From Eilatimonas milleporae (GTDB lineage Bacteria > Pseudomonadota > Alphaproteobacteria > Sphingomonadales > Kordiimonadaceae), in the NCBI RefSeq assembly GCF_003688555.1, contig NZ_REFR01000017.1, forward strand, positions 96,362-160,361: a stretch of DNA of 64,000 nucleotides, in the 5' to 3' direction. The translations under genes and the position numbers were made by a program. Positions 19,167 to 27,765 of the stretch are shown in pieces. The notes under the pieces were generated by a model. It saw only the letters and a program-made list of their open reading frames with translations, searched no databases and was not told where the DNA came from. Each line of letters starts with the position of its first letter. The first letter of the stretch is position 1.

Positions 19167-22100
19167 ATGCAGATATTTGAAGGAATTGGTGATCAACTCA
19201 TGATCTCCGTCGCCGCAGACGATGCGCTGCCGCCGGCCGTTTTCTGCGATGACCGCTCCGTGCCGCTGACCCTCGTAAAATCCCCTGTGGAACCGGTTCT
19301 CGGCCAGAACTTGCTGTGGAATGCCGATTTTGCTACCGGACCCGTGGGTTGGGCGAAAGGGGGCAAGGGCCACTTTTATCTGGGTCTTGATCTCGACGAT
19401 CGGTACACCCTGTCGGGTGCGCATACCCTCTTCCTGCGTCAGACAGTCGGGAAAGGGACCGCAGGGACAGAGGCCGCAGCGACTGGACATGCATCGGCTG
19501 TGTATCTGGGGCGGGATGATCAGGGGCGCATACCGCTTTTACCGGGACAAACTGTCTGTTTTCAGGCGCTGGTCGGCCTTTATCGCTGCGATGCGGCTGT
19601 TGAACTGGTATTTTTCGACACAGATGGCCGCAGGCTGGACAGCCGGAAACGCACTCTGACACGCGGCGAGAAGGTTGGCGGTGCCGCCGAGGACGACTAT
19701 GAACGCGTGCGGCTGGATTTCATGCCGCCGGAAGGGGCGGCGGCCTGTGGTCTGCGATTTGAAATTGTTGGCGAACACCTTCGCGCCCATGAAAAGTCCG
19801 GCGAGGCGGATCTGGTTTTCTTTCTGGCGCGTCCCATGCTTTTCCTGGGCCGTGACGATGTGTCCGTGTCCGGCTTCCGGCCGGCCTTTCAGAATATGGA
19901 CGCATATATAGCCGCCATTGCATCCGGACAGAGGTTTTACAGACCTGAGAATGAGGGCGACCTGTCCGGCCGGATTGACATCAGATTGGCGGATGATGTT
20001 GAAACACACACCACAGTAACGGGTCCTGATATGCACCCCGCTCTCAATGGTCTTATCCTGCAGAGTAATGACAATCTGGTCGCCTACCGTTTCAAACCCG
20101 GCAAAGCGCATGTCGGCTACCATACACTTCGCTGCCTGATTGATGGGCGTCTGATTGGCGTCGCACATGTTCACAGCCAGGAGGATGAGGACTGGTGTGA
20201 TGTCAGGTTCCTGATTCCTGATGACCTGATGGACGGCATGCCCCATGGCATTGACGTTCAGGACCGGCTGGGACGCACCCTGGCCCGCGACGCCCGTGTA
20301 TTGAGGTTGGTACAGACCGACTGGTTCGATATCCTCAAACATACCCAACCGCCGCTTGAGGGCAAACTGGCACCGGTTGCCCAGCAGCGTTACCAGGCGT
20401 TGGAAAAGGCACTGGCACGTCTTGCGGACAGTCCCGACCCGGCGTTTGAGGCAGCCGAGCTGAGTCACTGCCACGCGACCCTTGTGCGGGGCTATCCCTA
20501 TATCGCCGATTTCAGGCCATTGCATTTCCCCGAACATGACGTGCCCCGGGTTTCCGTTGTCGTGCCCGTGCACAATAAGCCGGCGGTCACCTATGCTTGC
20601 CTGGCGGCTTTGCGTCTGGCCGTTTGTGGCGCCACATGTGAGGTGATCGTGGTTGATGACGGGTCGGATGCCGAGACACGCGCGATGCTGGACTGTCAGG
20701 TCGGCCTGCGGATTATCCGCCATGACCGGGCCAAAGGGTTTAACGGGGCGACAAACGCAGGCGCGGACGCTGCCAAGGGTGATTTTGTCGTCTTTCTGAA
20801 CAATGATACGGAGCCGGCCGCCGGCTGGCTGGATGAACTGCTCCATCCCTTTGTTACCATGGATGATGTCGGGATCACCGGTGCAAAGCTTCTCTATGCC
20901 GACGGCCGCCTGCAGGATGCCGGCGGTGTCATCCGTACGACGGGGGACCCTTATCTTTATGGTCGCCTGAGGAATGGCGGCGATCCGCGTTATAATTATA
21001 CGCGCGAGGTGGATTATGTATCCGGGGCCGCCCTGATGATCCGGCGGAGCCTCTGGCGGGAGGTCGGCGGATTTTCCCGCTATCTGGCGCCGGCCTATTT
21101 CGAAGATACCGATCTGGCCTTTAAAGTCCGCAAAGCCGGCAAACGGGTCCTCTATGCGCCCAAGGCGGTCGTCATACACCATGAAGGCGTCAGCCACGGT
21201 CGCGATACCGAAGAAGTGGGCAGTGTTAAGCGCTATCAGGAAATCAATCGGCCCAAATTCAAGAAGAAATGGAAGCAGGCGTTAAAGGGCCAGCCGGGCA
21301 AGGACGCGCTGGTGGACCTGGTAAAGGACCGCGGTATCGAAAAGCGGGTTCTTTTTATCGATAACGAAGTGCCCCGCCCGGATTATGATGCGGGGTCCTA
21401 CGCCGCCATTCAGGAAATCAGGATGTTCCAGGCATTGGGATACAAGGTGACCTTTCTGCCTGCAAATCGCGCTTATTTGGGCAAATACACCGAGACCCTG
21501 CAGCGCGATGGGGTTGAGGTCCTCTATAATCCTTTTGCCAAAACGGTGCCGGCGGTTCTGAGAGACAGAGGGATGGAATTCGACCTGATCTTCGTCACGC
21601 GCTATTATGTGGCCGAGCATTTTATCGGTCATATGCGCCGATATGCACCGCAGGCAAAAATTCTGTTCAATAATGCCGACTGTCACTTCCTGCGTGAAAT
21701 GCGGGCTGCGATGGTGCAGGACTTTGGCACAGATCGTGATCAGGCCTTACAGGACGCTCGTAAGATCCGTGAACATGAACTGGCCGTCATGCGGTCCGTT
21801 GACCTGAATTTCAGTTACAACGAAACCGAGATCGAGGTCCTGAACACTCATCTGATGGGTGAAGTCCCGGTTGCCAGACTGCCCTGGGTACAGGAGACGG
21901 TAACAGATGCGCCACCTTTTGGAGAGCGTGAGGGCATCATGTTCCTCGGCGGCTTTGGCCACAAACCCAATATCGAGGCTGTGCATTATCTCGCCGAAGA
22001 GGTCATGCCGCGCCTGAAAGAGATCGATCCCGACATTGTTCTTTATGTCTATGGCAGTCGTACAACTGATGAGATTCGTGCACTGGAAGCAGACAATATC

Positions 22101-22463
22101 CATATCATGGGGCAGATCCCTAAGGTGAAGGACGCTTTTGACCGGCATCGTATCTTTGTGGCACCGCTCCTCTCCGGTGCCGGCATCAAGGGCAAAGTGC
22201 TGCATGCAATGGCGCATGGCGTCCCTTGTATCCTCAGCCCATTGGCGGCAGAGGGCATTCCCGGCGGTGAACATGGAAGCTATCTGGAGATTCAACCTGA
22301 CGCTTCAACATGGGCAGACGGGATTGCATCCCTTTACCCCGATTTAAACAGCCTCACCGTAATGGCTGAACGGTCCGCAAACGCGATCGAAAGAGACTAC
22401 GGTCTGAATGAAGGCGTCAATAGTTTGCGCAAAGCTCTTATAGAAACACGGATCGTTGATTAA
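19167..22463 (+). CDS. Large two-domain glycosyltransferase (GT2 plus GT-B)
   Basis: A 1098-aa protein. Residues 1-455 are an unassigned, beta-rich region with no clear catalytic motif. Residues about 460-690 are a GT-A family 2 domain (VSVVVPVHNKPAVTYACL, VVDDGSD, LNNDTEPAAGWLDELL, then AYFEDTDLAFKVRKAG). Residues about 725-1090 are a GT-B-like domain starting RVLFIDNEVPRPDYDAGS and ending with GAGIKGKVLHAMAHGVPCI, typical of family 4. It probably adds two sugars in turn to a surface glycan or glycoprotein. The start is uncertain: ATG 19167 or ATG 19200. Its last 4 bp overlap the epimerase stub on the other strand. Confidence 0.85.
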   Translation: MQIFEGIGDQLMISVAADDALPPAVFCDDRSVPLTLVKSPVEPVLGQNLLWNADFATGPVGWAKGGKGHFYLGLDLDDRYTLSGAHTLFLRQTVGKGTAGTEAAATGHASAVYLGRDDQGRIPLLPGQTVCFQALVGLYRCDAAVELVFFDTDGRRLDSRKRTLTRGEKVGGAAEDDYERVRLDFMPPEGAAACGLRFEIVGEHLRAHEKSGEADLVFFLARPMLFLGRDDVSVSGFRPAFQNMDAYIAAIASGQRFYRPENEGDLSGRIDIRLADDVETHTTVTGPDMHPALNGLILQSNDNLVAYRFKPGKAHVGYHTLRCLIDGRLIGVAHVHSQEDEDWCDVRFLIPDDLMDGMPHGIDVQDRLGRTLARDARVLRLVQTDWFDILKHTQPPLEGKLAPVAQQRYQALEKALARLADSPDPAFEAAELSHCHATLVRGYPYIADFRPLHFPEHDVPRVSVVVPVHNKPAVTYACLAALRLAVCGATCEVIVVDDGSDAETRAMLDCQVGLRIIRHDRAKGFNGATNAGADAAKGDFVVFLNNDTEPAAGWLDELLHPFVTMDDVGITGAKLLYADGRLQDAGGVIRTTGDPYLYGRLRNGGDPRYNYTREVDYVSGAALMIRRSLWREVGGFSRYLAPAYFEDTDLAFKVRKAGKRVLYAPKAVVIHHEGVSHGRDTEEVGSVKRYQEINRPKFKKKWKQALKGQPGKDALVDLVKDRGIEKRVLFIDNEVPRPDYDAGSYAAIQEIRMFQALGYKVTFLPANRAYLGKYTETLQRDGVEVLYNPFAKTVPAVLRDRGMEFDLIFVTRYYVAEHFIGHMRRYAPQAKILFNNADCHFLREMRAAMVQDFGTDRDQALQDARKIREHELAVMRSVDLNFSYNETEIEVLNTHLMGEVPVARLPWVQETVTDAPPFGEREGIMFLGGFGHKPNIEAVHYLAEEVMPRLKEIDPDIVLYVYGSRTTDEIRALEADNIHIMGQIPKVKDAFDRHRIFVAPLLSGAGIKGKVLHAMAHGVPCILSPLAAEGIPGGEHGSYLEIQPDASTWADGIASLYPDLNSLTVMAERSANAIERDYGLNEGVNSLRKALIETRIVD

Positions 22464-22630
22464 CATCCGTAATCATTAGCGGGAGCGGGCACAGTCTCCC
22501 AACGGCATATTTCTCTGCCCGGTGTGAGCAGACGGTACCTGTGATCCCGCAGAAGCTTTTGCACCAGATGACGCCCGGTAAACCTGCTTGCACCGAGGAT
22601 CACGACAGTCTTGTCTCGCGTGTGGGGCAT
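22460..22630 (-). pseudogene. Truncated NAD-dependent epimerase/dehydratase remnant
   Basis: A 56-codon frame reading MPHTRDKTVVILGASRFTGR, then HLVQKLLRDHRYRLL. That is the first strand, glycine-rich turn and helix of a sugar-nucleotide epimerase/dehydratase (usual GxxGFxG, here GASRFTG). Normal members have about 300 residues; homology stops after about 37 residues and a stop follows. It lies 17 bp after the hddC-gmhB stop, as a fourth gene of the heptose operon would, and ends inside the 3' end of the opposing glycosyltransferase gene. The rest was probably deleted when that gene arrived. Whether it was a GDP-heptose-modifying enzyme is speculation. Confidence 0.65.
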
Positions 22631-22647
22631 GGCTCCGGCTCTTGTGT

Positions 22648-23898
22648 TTATGCCACAGGCTTTGCGCGCTGATTTTCAGGATCGGCCCTCCCGCTTAGTG
22701 CGCGTTGCAGGTCTGCTCTGAGGTCGGTTTCCGTCACCAGAACGCCCCGGATGCCGGCCCGGCGTGCGGCTTCGATATCGCTGTCCTTGTCGCCGAGAAG
22801 AACGCTGCCCGCAGGGTCGATGGACCAGTCTGCAAGTGCTTGCGTCAACATGCCGGGATTTGGTTTGCGGGAAGGGCAGTGCCGTACATATCGCTCGACG
22901 ACACCGTCAATATGGTACGGGCAGTAGTAAAAGGCTGCGATACAGACGCCCGTTTGTCGCAAGGTGTCATTCATCCATGCGTGCAACTGGCGTACATCGT
23001 CTTCAGTGTAGTAGCCGCGCGCGACACCCGCCTGGTTCGTAATCACGATCGGCAGATAGCCGCGCCGGTATGCCTCGGATATGGCTTCCCGGGCGCCGCT
23101 GCGCCAGACAAACGCTTCTTGCGTCCCCACATAGCCGGTGTCTTCGTTCAGGACACCGTCCCGGTCAAAAAAGACGGCCGGCCGCCTCAGGGCGGTATCA
23201 AGCTGATCGCGTGCCAGCGCCAGTGTCTCCGGCAAGCCGATATCGAGAAAATACCCGGTAAAAACCCGCCCGCTGACAGCCTCCTGCTTGACAAGTTTCG
23301 GTATGATTTCCAGTTCAAGGGAACAGGTATTTCCGGGCTTAATACCGGTCAGGATATCCCGACTGCACAGGTAAAGACCCGCATTGATCGTGCCCGGCCC
23401 CTGATGGTTTTTCTCGCCAAAAGTGGTGACGGTTTCTCCGTCGATCCTGACGGCTCCGTAACGGCTGACATCGGCCACAGTGCGCAAAGCCATCCGCATG
23501 ATCTGACTGGGTTTCAAAGGGGGATGGATCAAGTTCAGGAGATCGCAATCAAATATTGAATCTCCGTTCATCAGAAGAAATTCGGCGTCAAGATCGCCAG
23601 CGATTTCCGCCAATGCACCGGCGGTACCGCGTGGGGCAAGTTCAATCACCGTACGCACAGTCGCCCCTGGAAAAGATATCGCATCATAGCGTTTGGCCAC
23701 CTGATCGCCGAGATGGCCGGCCAGAAGAATGATATCCGAAAACCCGTGGCGGACCAGTTGCCTCAGGACCCGGTCGAGAAAGGGGGTGCCGTCCACCGGT
23801 ATAAGCGGTTTGGGCGTGCTGGCGGAAAGATGGCCGAGCCTTGTTCCGCGGCCGCCAACCAGAATGACCGCCTGCCGGCAAGGTTGCCTCACCGGCAT
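22648..23898 (-). CDS. hddC-gmhB: Fused heptose-1-phosphate guanylyltransferase and heptose bisphosphatase
   Basis: A 416-aa fusion. Residues 1-230 are a nucleotidyltransferase (ILVGGRGTRLG, KPLIPVDGTPFLD, LLMNGDSIFDCD) of the HddC type, making GDP-D-glycero-alpha-D-manno-heptose. Residues about 235-400 are a HAD phosphatase of the GmhB type (FFDRDGVLNEDTGY, ITNQAGVARGYY, SRKPNPGM, LLGDKDSDIEAA, and the Cys/His zinc-loop CPYH...CPSRK) that removes the C7 phosphate. The two steps are consecutive, so the fusion is logical; they are usually separate genes. The start overlaps gmhA by 10 bp. Confidence 0.9.
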   Translation of the reverse strand: MPVRQPCRQAVILVGGRGTRLGHLSASTPKPLIPVDGTPFLDRVLRQLVRHGFSDIILLAGHLGDQVAKRYDAISFPGATVRTVIELAPRGTAGALAEIAGDLDAEFLLMNGDSIFDCDLLNLIHPPLKPSQIMRMALRTVADVSRYGAVRIDGETVTTFGEKNHQGPGTINAGLYLCSRDILTGIKPGNTCSLELEIIPKLVKQEAVSGRVFTGYFLDIGLPETLALARDQLDTALRRPAVFFDRDGVLNEDTGYVGTQEAFVWRSGAREAISEAYRRGYLPIVITNQAGVARGYYTEDDVRQLHAWMNDTLRQTGVCIAAFYYCPYHIDGVVERYVRHCPSRKPNPGMLTQALADWSIDPAGSVLLGDKDSDIEAARRAGIRGVLVTETDLRADLQRALSGRADPENQRAKPVA

Positions 23899-24485
23899 TG
23901 TCCTGCGGTTGGGTTGTCGAATAACGTGGATTCCACCTTCTCGCAGATAGCGTGGGCGCAGGCGATATGGCCTTCCTGAATGCGCGGCGTGCTTGCATGC
24001 GGGATGCGGACAATGTGGTCACACAGGTCCGGCATCTGTCCGCCGCTTTGACCGGTCAGGCCGACAGTTGTAACACCTGCGTCCCGGCAATGCCGCAATG
24101 CCCGGATGATGTTCTGACTGTTGCCCGAGGTTGAAATGCCGACAAAGACATCCCCCTCCGCCGCAAGCGCCTCAAGCTGTCTTTGAAAGACATAGCTATA
24201 ATCATAGTCATTGGCGATGGCCGTCAGTATCGATGTGTCGGTTGTGAGCGCGATCCCCGGCAGCCCCGGCCTGTCAAAGTGAAAGCGGCTGACAAGTTCG
24301 CCGGCGATATGTTGGCTGTCCGCCGCAGACCCGCCATTGCCGGCGAAGAAAATTCTGTGCCCCTTCTGCAAACGGGCAGCCCATAAATCCGCTATTTCCT
24401 TAAGTGTTGCGATCAGGGCCGTGTCATCCACCAAAGCCCTGAAAAGCTTATCCGTTTCGGCAAGACTATCCGTGATGGCTGACAT
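23889..24485 (-). CDS. gmhA: Sedoheptulose-7-phosphate isomerase
   Basis: A 198-aa SIS-domain protein that converts sedoheptulose 7-phosphate to D-glycero-D-manno-heptose 7-phosphate, the first step of heptose synthesis. Family motifs are present: FFAGNGGSAADSQHIAGELV, ALTTDTSILTAIANDYDY, VFVGISTSGNSQNIIRA and the C-terminal EGHIACAHAICEKVE with its metal-binding Glu and His. ATG 24485 has GGGAAAG about 6 bp upstream; two earlier in-frame ATGs exist. It lies between hddA and hddC-gmhB in one leftward operon. Confidence 0.95.
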   Translation of the reverse strand: MSAITDSLAETDKLFRALVDDTALIATLKEIADLWAARLQKGHRIFFAGNGGSAADSQHIAGELVSRFHFDRPGLPGIALTTDTSILTAIANDYDYSYVFQRQLEALAAEGDVFVGISTSGNSQNIIRALRHCRDAGVTTVGLTGQSGGQMPDLCDHIVRIPHASTPRIQEGHIACAHAICEKVESTLFDNPTAGQCR

Positions 24486-24551
24486 TGACATCTTTCCCGA
24501 CATCTGGGTTCAAGGCCTGCCGTACAGGCAGGGACATATACGGAAAAATTT

Positions 24552-25601
24552 TCAGGCTTCCCGTTTCACCGACCAGAATTCCGATCCGACCGTGGTCAGA
24601 TGACAAAGACTTGTGTAACCGGGATGCTCTGAAAGTGCATGCTGAACATTGGCCCTCATTTCAGGATCTACCAGAAAATACATGAAACCGCCGCCGCCGG
24701 CACCCGATACTTTTGCCGCCAGGGCCCCGGCATTCAGGGCGGTTTCAATCGTATGATTGATGGCAGCGGATGTGATTTTGGACGAGGTTTTCTTCTTGGC
24801 TTCCCAGGAGTTGGAAATGACCTCCGCCATCCGCTCGATATCCCCCATCATCAGGGCATCCTTGATCGCATAGGCATCGTTTTTAATGTCATGCAGGGCT
24901 TTGAGCTGTTGGCTGTCATGGTCCGCGTGGGCGGCTTTTGACTGGCTCTCGATGATCCTGGCGCTCTCGCGCGATACACCGGAAAAATGCAGGAGCAGTG
25001 AGGCTTCAAGCTCATACAGGGCGGTGCTGCGAATCCTGAGGGGATTGACAATCACCCTGTTGTCTTCGTGAAATTCCATGAAATTGACACCGCCGAATGT
25101 CGCTGCAAACTGATCCTGACGGCCTCCCGCCAGTCCAAGGTCTTCTCTTTCGACGCGAAAAGCCAGTTGGGCGACTTCATATTCGCCGAGCGGCAGATTC
25201 ATCAATCCGCGGAACGCTTCAATCATGGCGACCACAAGGGAGGATGAAGAGCCAAGGCCCGATCCTATCGGACTGTCCACACTGGTCACAAGCCGGACGG
25301 CCATGGATTTGCCGCCGTTGAAGTCCTCCATAATGCGCCGGTATACACCCCGGTGCAGCTTCAGGTCCCCTGTCACGGGCGGCAGTGTGTCGGCGGAAAA
25401 TGAAACGGACCGTTTCAAATCCCGGGCCGTGAATTCAATGCTGTCGGTAGCCACTTCTTCAAGGGTCGCATAAGCATAGCGGTCAATTGTGAAATTCAGG
25501 ATCGCTCCGCCGAACCGGTCGCAAAAGGGTGATACATCCGTACCACCACCAGCCAGTCCAAGACGAAGCGGAGCCCGGGCTCTTATTTTTTTCAGGCTCA
25601 T
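24552..25601 (-). CDS. hddA: D-glycero-D-manno-heptose 7-phosphate kinase
   Basis: A 349-aa GHMP-family kinase that phosphorylates heptose 7-phosphate at C1 in the GDP-heptose branch. It has the N-terminal RARAPLRLGLAGGGTDVSPF, the ATP-binding GSGLGSSSSLVVAMIEAF and the C-terminal KVSGAGGGGFMYFL, all typical of HddA. It is the first gene of the heptose operon. A 288-bp lower-GC region upstream is the presumed promoter. HddA with HddC points to GDP-linked alpha-heptose for an S-layer, capsule or O-antigen rather than ADP-heptose for the lipid A core. Confidence 0.93.
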   Translation of the reverse strand: MSLKKIRARAPLRLGLAGGGTDVSPFCDRFGGAILNFTIDRYAYATLEEVATDSIEFTARDLKRSVSFSADTLPPVTGDLKLHRGVYRRIMEDFNGGKSMAVRLVTSVDSPIGSGLGSSSSLVVAMIEAFRGLMNLPLGEYEVAQLAFRVEREDLGLAGGRQDQFAATFGGVNFMEFHEDNRVIVNPLRIRSTALYELEASLLLHFSGVSRESARIIESQSKAAHADHDSQQLKALHDIKNDAYAIKDALMMGDIERMAEVISNSWEAKKKTSSKITSAAINHTIETALNAGALAAKVSGAGGGGFMYFLVDPEMRANVQHALSEHPGYTSLCHLTTVGSEFWSVKREA

Positions 25602-25889
25602 TGTTTTGGTTTTTGTTCCGCAGCTATTTGGCCACCTAAGGCGGTGACGACTAACACAGTGTGTAAACGAGCCGATTTGGCGCTATCTCACTCTACACGG
25701 GTACTATATTCAACATTTTCCGCATTTGTTATCAAGACTCTCCACTTGATCCGATATGTCTTCGGATGTCTTTTTACGCCCTGCGGACACATCGACCGGG
25801 CATGCTTTAGGAGTTTCTGTTCTTGGCAGAGTTTCAAGCACGTTTTGCCCGAAAAGGAAAAACCAGTATTTTATGCAGTGTCTGATACA

Positions 25890-27005
25890 TCATACAAATA
25901 AATCGACCGCAGAGGCCGTCACTGCATCGCAGACCTCGGATATATCCTCATCGCACAGATGCGGGCCGAGCGGCAGGCTCAGGACCGTTGCGGCCAGCTG
26001 CCGGGCTGTGTCATGGATACCGGCATCCGCGGTCATGTGGGCGAAAGCCTGCTGGTCGCATGGGGCGACCGGATAGTGAATTTGGCACTGTATGTCCCGT
26101 TCGGTCAGGACATCCAGCAGTGCGTCCCGTTTGTCGCAGCGTATGACAAACAGATGATGGGCGGACCGGCTGTTGCCGGGTGGTCTGACAGTGTCGACGA
26201 TCCCGGCCAGAGGGGCCAGTGCCGTACCATAGTGTGCCGCCTGCTCGCGGCGGACGGCGTTTTCAGCATCCAGATGGTCCAGGCGCACATTCAGAAACGC
26301 CGCTTGAAGTTCATCCAGGCGGGAATTGGTACCGGCCTCGCCGTGGATGTATTTCTTGTCCGAGCCGTAATTGCGCAGCCGCCTCAGCCGGGCCGCCAGA
26401 CCGTCATCGTTGACCGTGATCGCCCCGGCATCGCCCAGGGCGCCGAGGTTTTTGCCGGGATAGAAGCTGTAAGTGGATATGTCGGCAAAATCGCCGACAG
26501 GTCGGTCGTCATACCGCGCACCATGCGCCTGGGCGGCATCGGCGACAATGCGCAGTCCGTGGCGCCGGGCATAGTCGCCAATGGCCGTCATGTCGGCGGG
26601 GGCGCCGTAGAGGTGGACGGGCACAATCGCCTTGACGCGGCTGTCCGGCGTGACCGGCAGGCGCGACGGGTCCATATTGCCGGTCTCCAGGCTGACGGGC
26701 ACCGGTACCGGTTCCGCGCCGGCCGCCATCACGCTGAGCCATGTGGCGATGAAGGTGAAACTGGGCACCAGAACCCTGTCCCCGTGGCCGATATCAAGGG
26801 CTTTCAGCGCCAGGCTCAACGCGTCCAGGCCGTTGCCGACACCGACCGCCTGCCGCGCCCCGGTGAACCGGGCAAACCGTTCCTCGAATTCCACGACCTG
26901 CGCGCCCAGAACATACCGGCCGCTGTCCAGAATAGCGGCGAAACGGCTTTCCAGTTCCGCGCGGTACGGGCGGTGAACGGCCTTCAGATCCAGAAATTTG
27001 ATCAT
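25890..27005 (-). CDS. fdtB: DegT/DnrJ/EryC1/StrS sugar aminotransferase, FdtB-like
   Basis: A 371-aa PLP enzyme: VGVGNGLDALSLALKAL, VLVPSFTFIATWLSV, the DAAQAHGARYDD region and the Schiff-base Lys in YSFYPGKNLGALGDAG (near residue 186). Its neighbour is a 3,4-ketoisomerase, as in dTDP-Fuc3N or dTDP-Qui3N loci where FdtB or QdtB aminates the 3-keto sugar. It probably makes a 3-amino-3,6-dideoxyhexose precursor for the surface glycan. The 4-bp overlap with fdtA supports a two-gene operon. The acyltransferase (FdtC/QdtC) and RmlA/RmlB are not in the window. Confidence 0.85.
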   Translation of the reverse strand: MIKFLDLKAVHRPYRAELESRFAAILDSGRYVLGAQVVEFEERFARFTGARQAVGVGNGLDALSLALKALDIGHGDRVLVPSFTFIATWLSVMAAGAEPVPVPVSLETGNMDPSRLPVTPDSRVKAIVPVHLYGAPADMTAIGDYARRHGLRIVADAAQAHGARYDDRPVGDFADISTYSFYPGKNLGALGDAGAITVNDDGLAARLRRLRNYGSDKKYIHGEAGTNSRLDELQAAFLNVRLDHLDAENAVRREQAAHYGTALAPLAGIVDTVRPPGNSRSAHHLFVIRCDKRDALLDVLTERDIQCQIHYPVAPCDQQAFAHMTADAGIHDTARQLAATVLSLPLGPHLCDEDISEVCDAVTASAVDLFV

Positions 27006-27439
27006 CCGGTTTCCGCCGGCCCGTCCAGAATGCCGCGACCCCGCAGATAGTCGTTATAGTCGCGGTAATAATCGTCTTCGTCATACAGCTGCGAGGCCAG
27101 GACCAGCAGAACCGAGTTGGACGAAAAATTGTCCACCGACCGCCACACCATCGGCGACAGAAGCAGCCCCATATAGGACCGGTTCAGATGGAAGGTCTTG
27201 TCCTTGAACCCGTCCGTCAGCTTGATGTCGCAGCTTCCCGACAGGCAGATATACAGCTGTTGCAGGGCCTTGTGCGCGTGCGCCCCGCGCACCGCCCCGC
27301 CCGGCACGTCATAGAGATAATAGACGCGCTTGATATCGAAGGGGATATGCCGGTTTTCCTCGATAAAGGTCAGTTTGCCGTGTACATCCGTAACCACGGG
27401 CAGATTGATAATTCTACAATGATCAAGCGGCGAGCCCAT
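27002..27439 (-). CDS. fdtA: FdtA/QdtA-type sugar 3,4-ketoisomerase (cupin)
   Basis: A 145-aa single-domain cupin of the WxcM/FdtA family, which isomerises dTDP-4-keto-6-deoxyglucose to the 3-keto sugar. Conserved features include RVYYLYDVPGG, RGAHAHKALQQLYICLSGS with the catalytic His pair, and the aromatic YMGLLLSPMVWRSV. FdtA and QdtA differ in C4 stereochemistry and cannot be separated here. Its stop overlaps the aminotransferase start by 4 bp. Confidence 0.88.
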   Translation of the reverse strand: MGSPLDHCRIINLPVVTDVHGKLTFIEENRHIPFDIKRVYYLYDVPGGAVRGAHAHKALQQLYICLSGSCDIKLTDGFKDKTFHLNRSYMGLLLSPMVWRSVDNFSSNSVLLVLASQLYDEDDYYRDYNDYLRGRGILDGPAETG

Positions 27440-27765
27440 AAGTCCCGGAAAAGTAACAACCCGTTTTGTCGCGCCTCATGACGAATGAAGCGGAAAGCGC
27501 AACCCGATAACCTCTCGGTGAAATGTATACACCCGCATGCCGGGCATGCAAGCCGCGAAACCTTCCGCGTATCGGCCTTATATCGCCGGGGGTCTATCAT
27601 ACCTTTACGGCCGCTTGTGTGGTATATGTGCGCCCTGTCAGTGTCTGTCGCGGTTCTTCCGACGATTTCTCAAGCCTTGACGCGACCGGTGGAAAGGCTT
27701 GTTTATACTGTGAATGTATAAGCGGTCAGCGTGCGCCAGCACGTGCCGTCCTTGGGAGTGAGGCG
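27440..27765. other. Divergent promoter region, no gene seen
   Basis: 326 bp between the leftward fdtA and a rightward glycosyltransferase. The frame upstream of the glycosyltransferase is open from 27523 but shows no conserved residues. A mildly AT-rich patch (about 27700-27722) may hold its promoter. Confidence 0.4.

Noticed and set aside
19539..21197. 552-codon open frame antisense to the large glycosyltransferase
   Set aside because: Mirror of a real gene with recognisable GT2 motifs; no ribosome site or domain on the antisense side.
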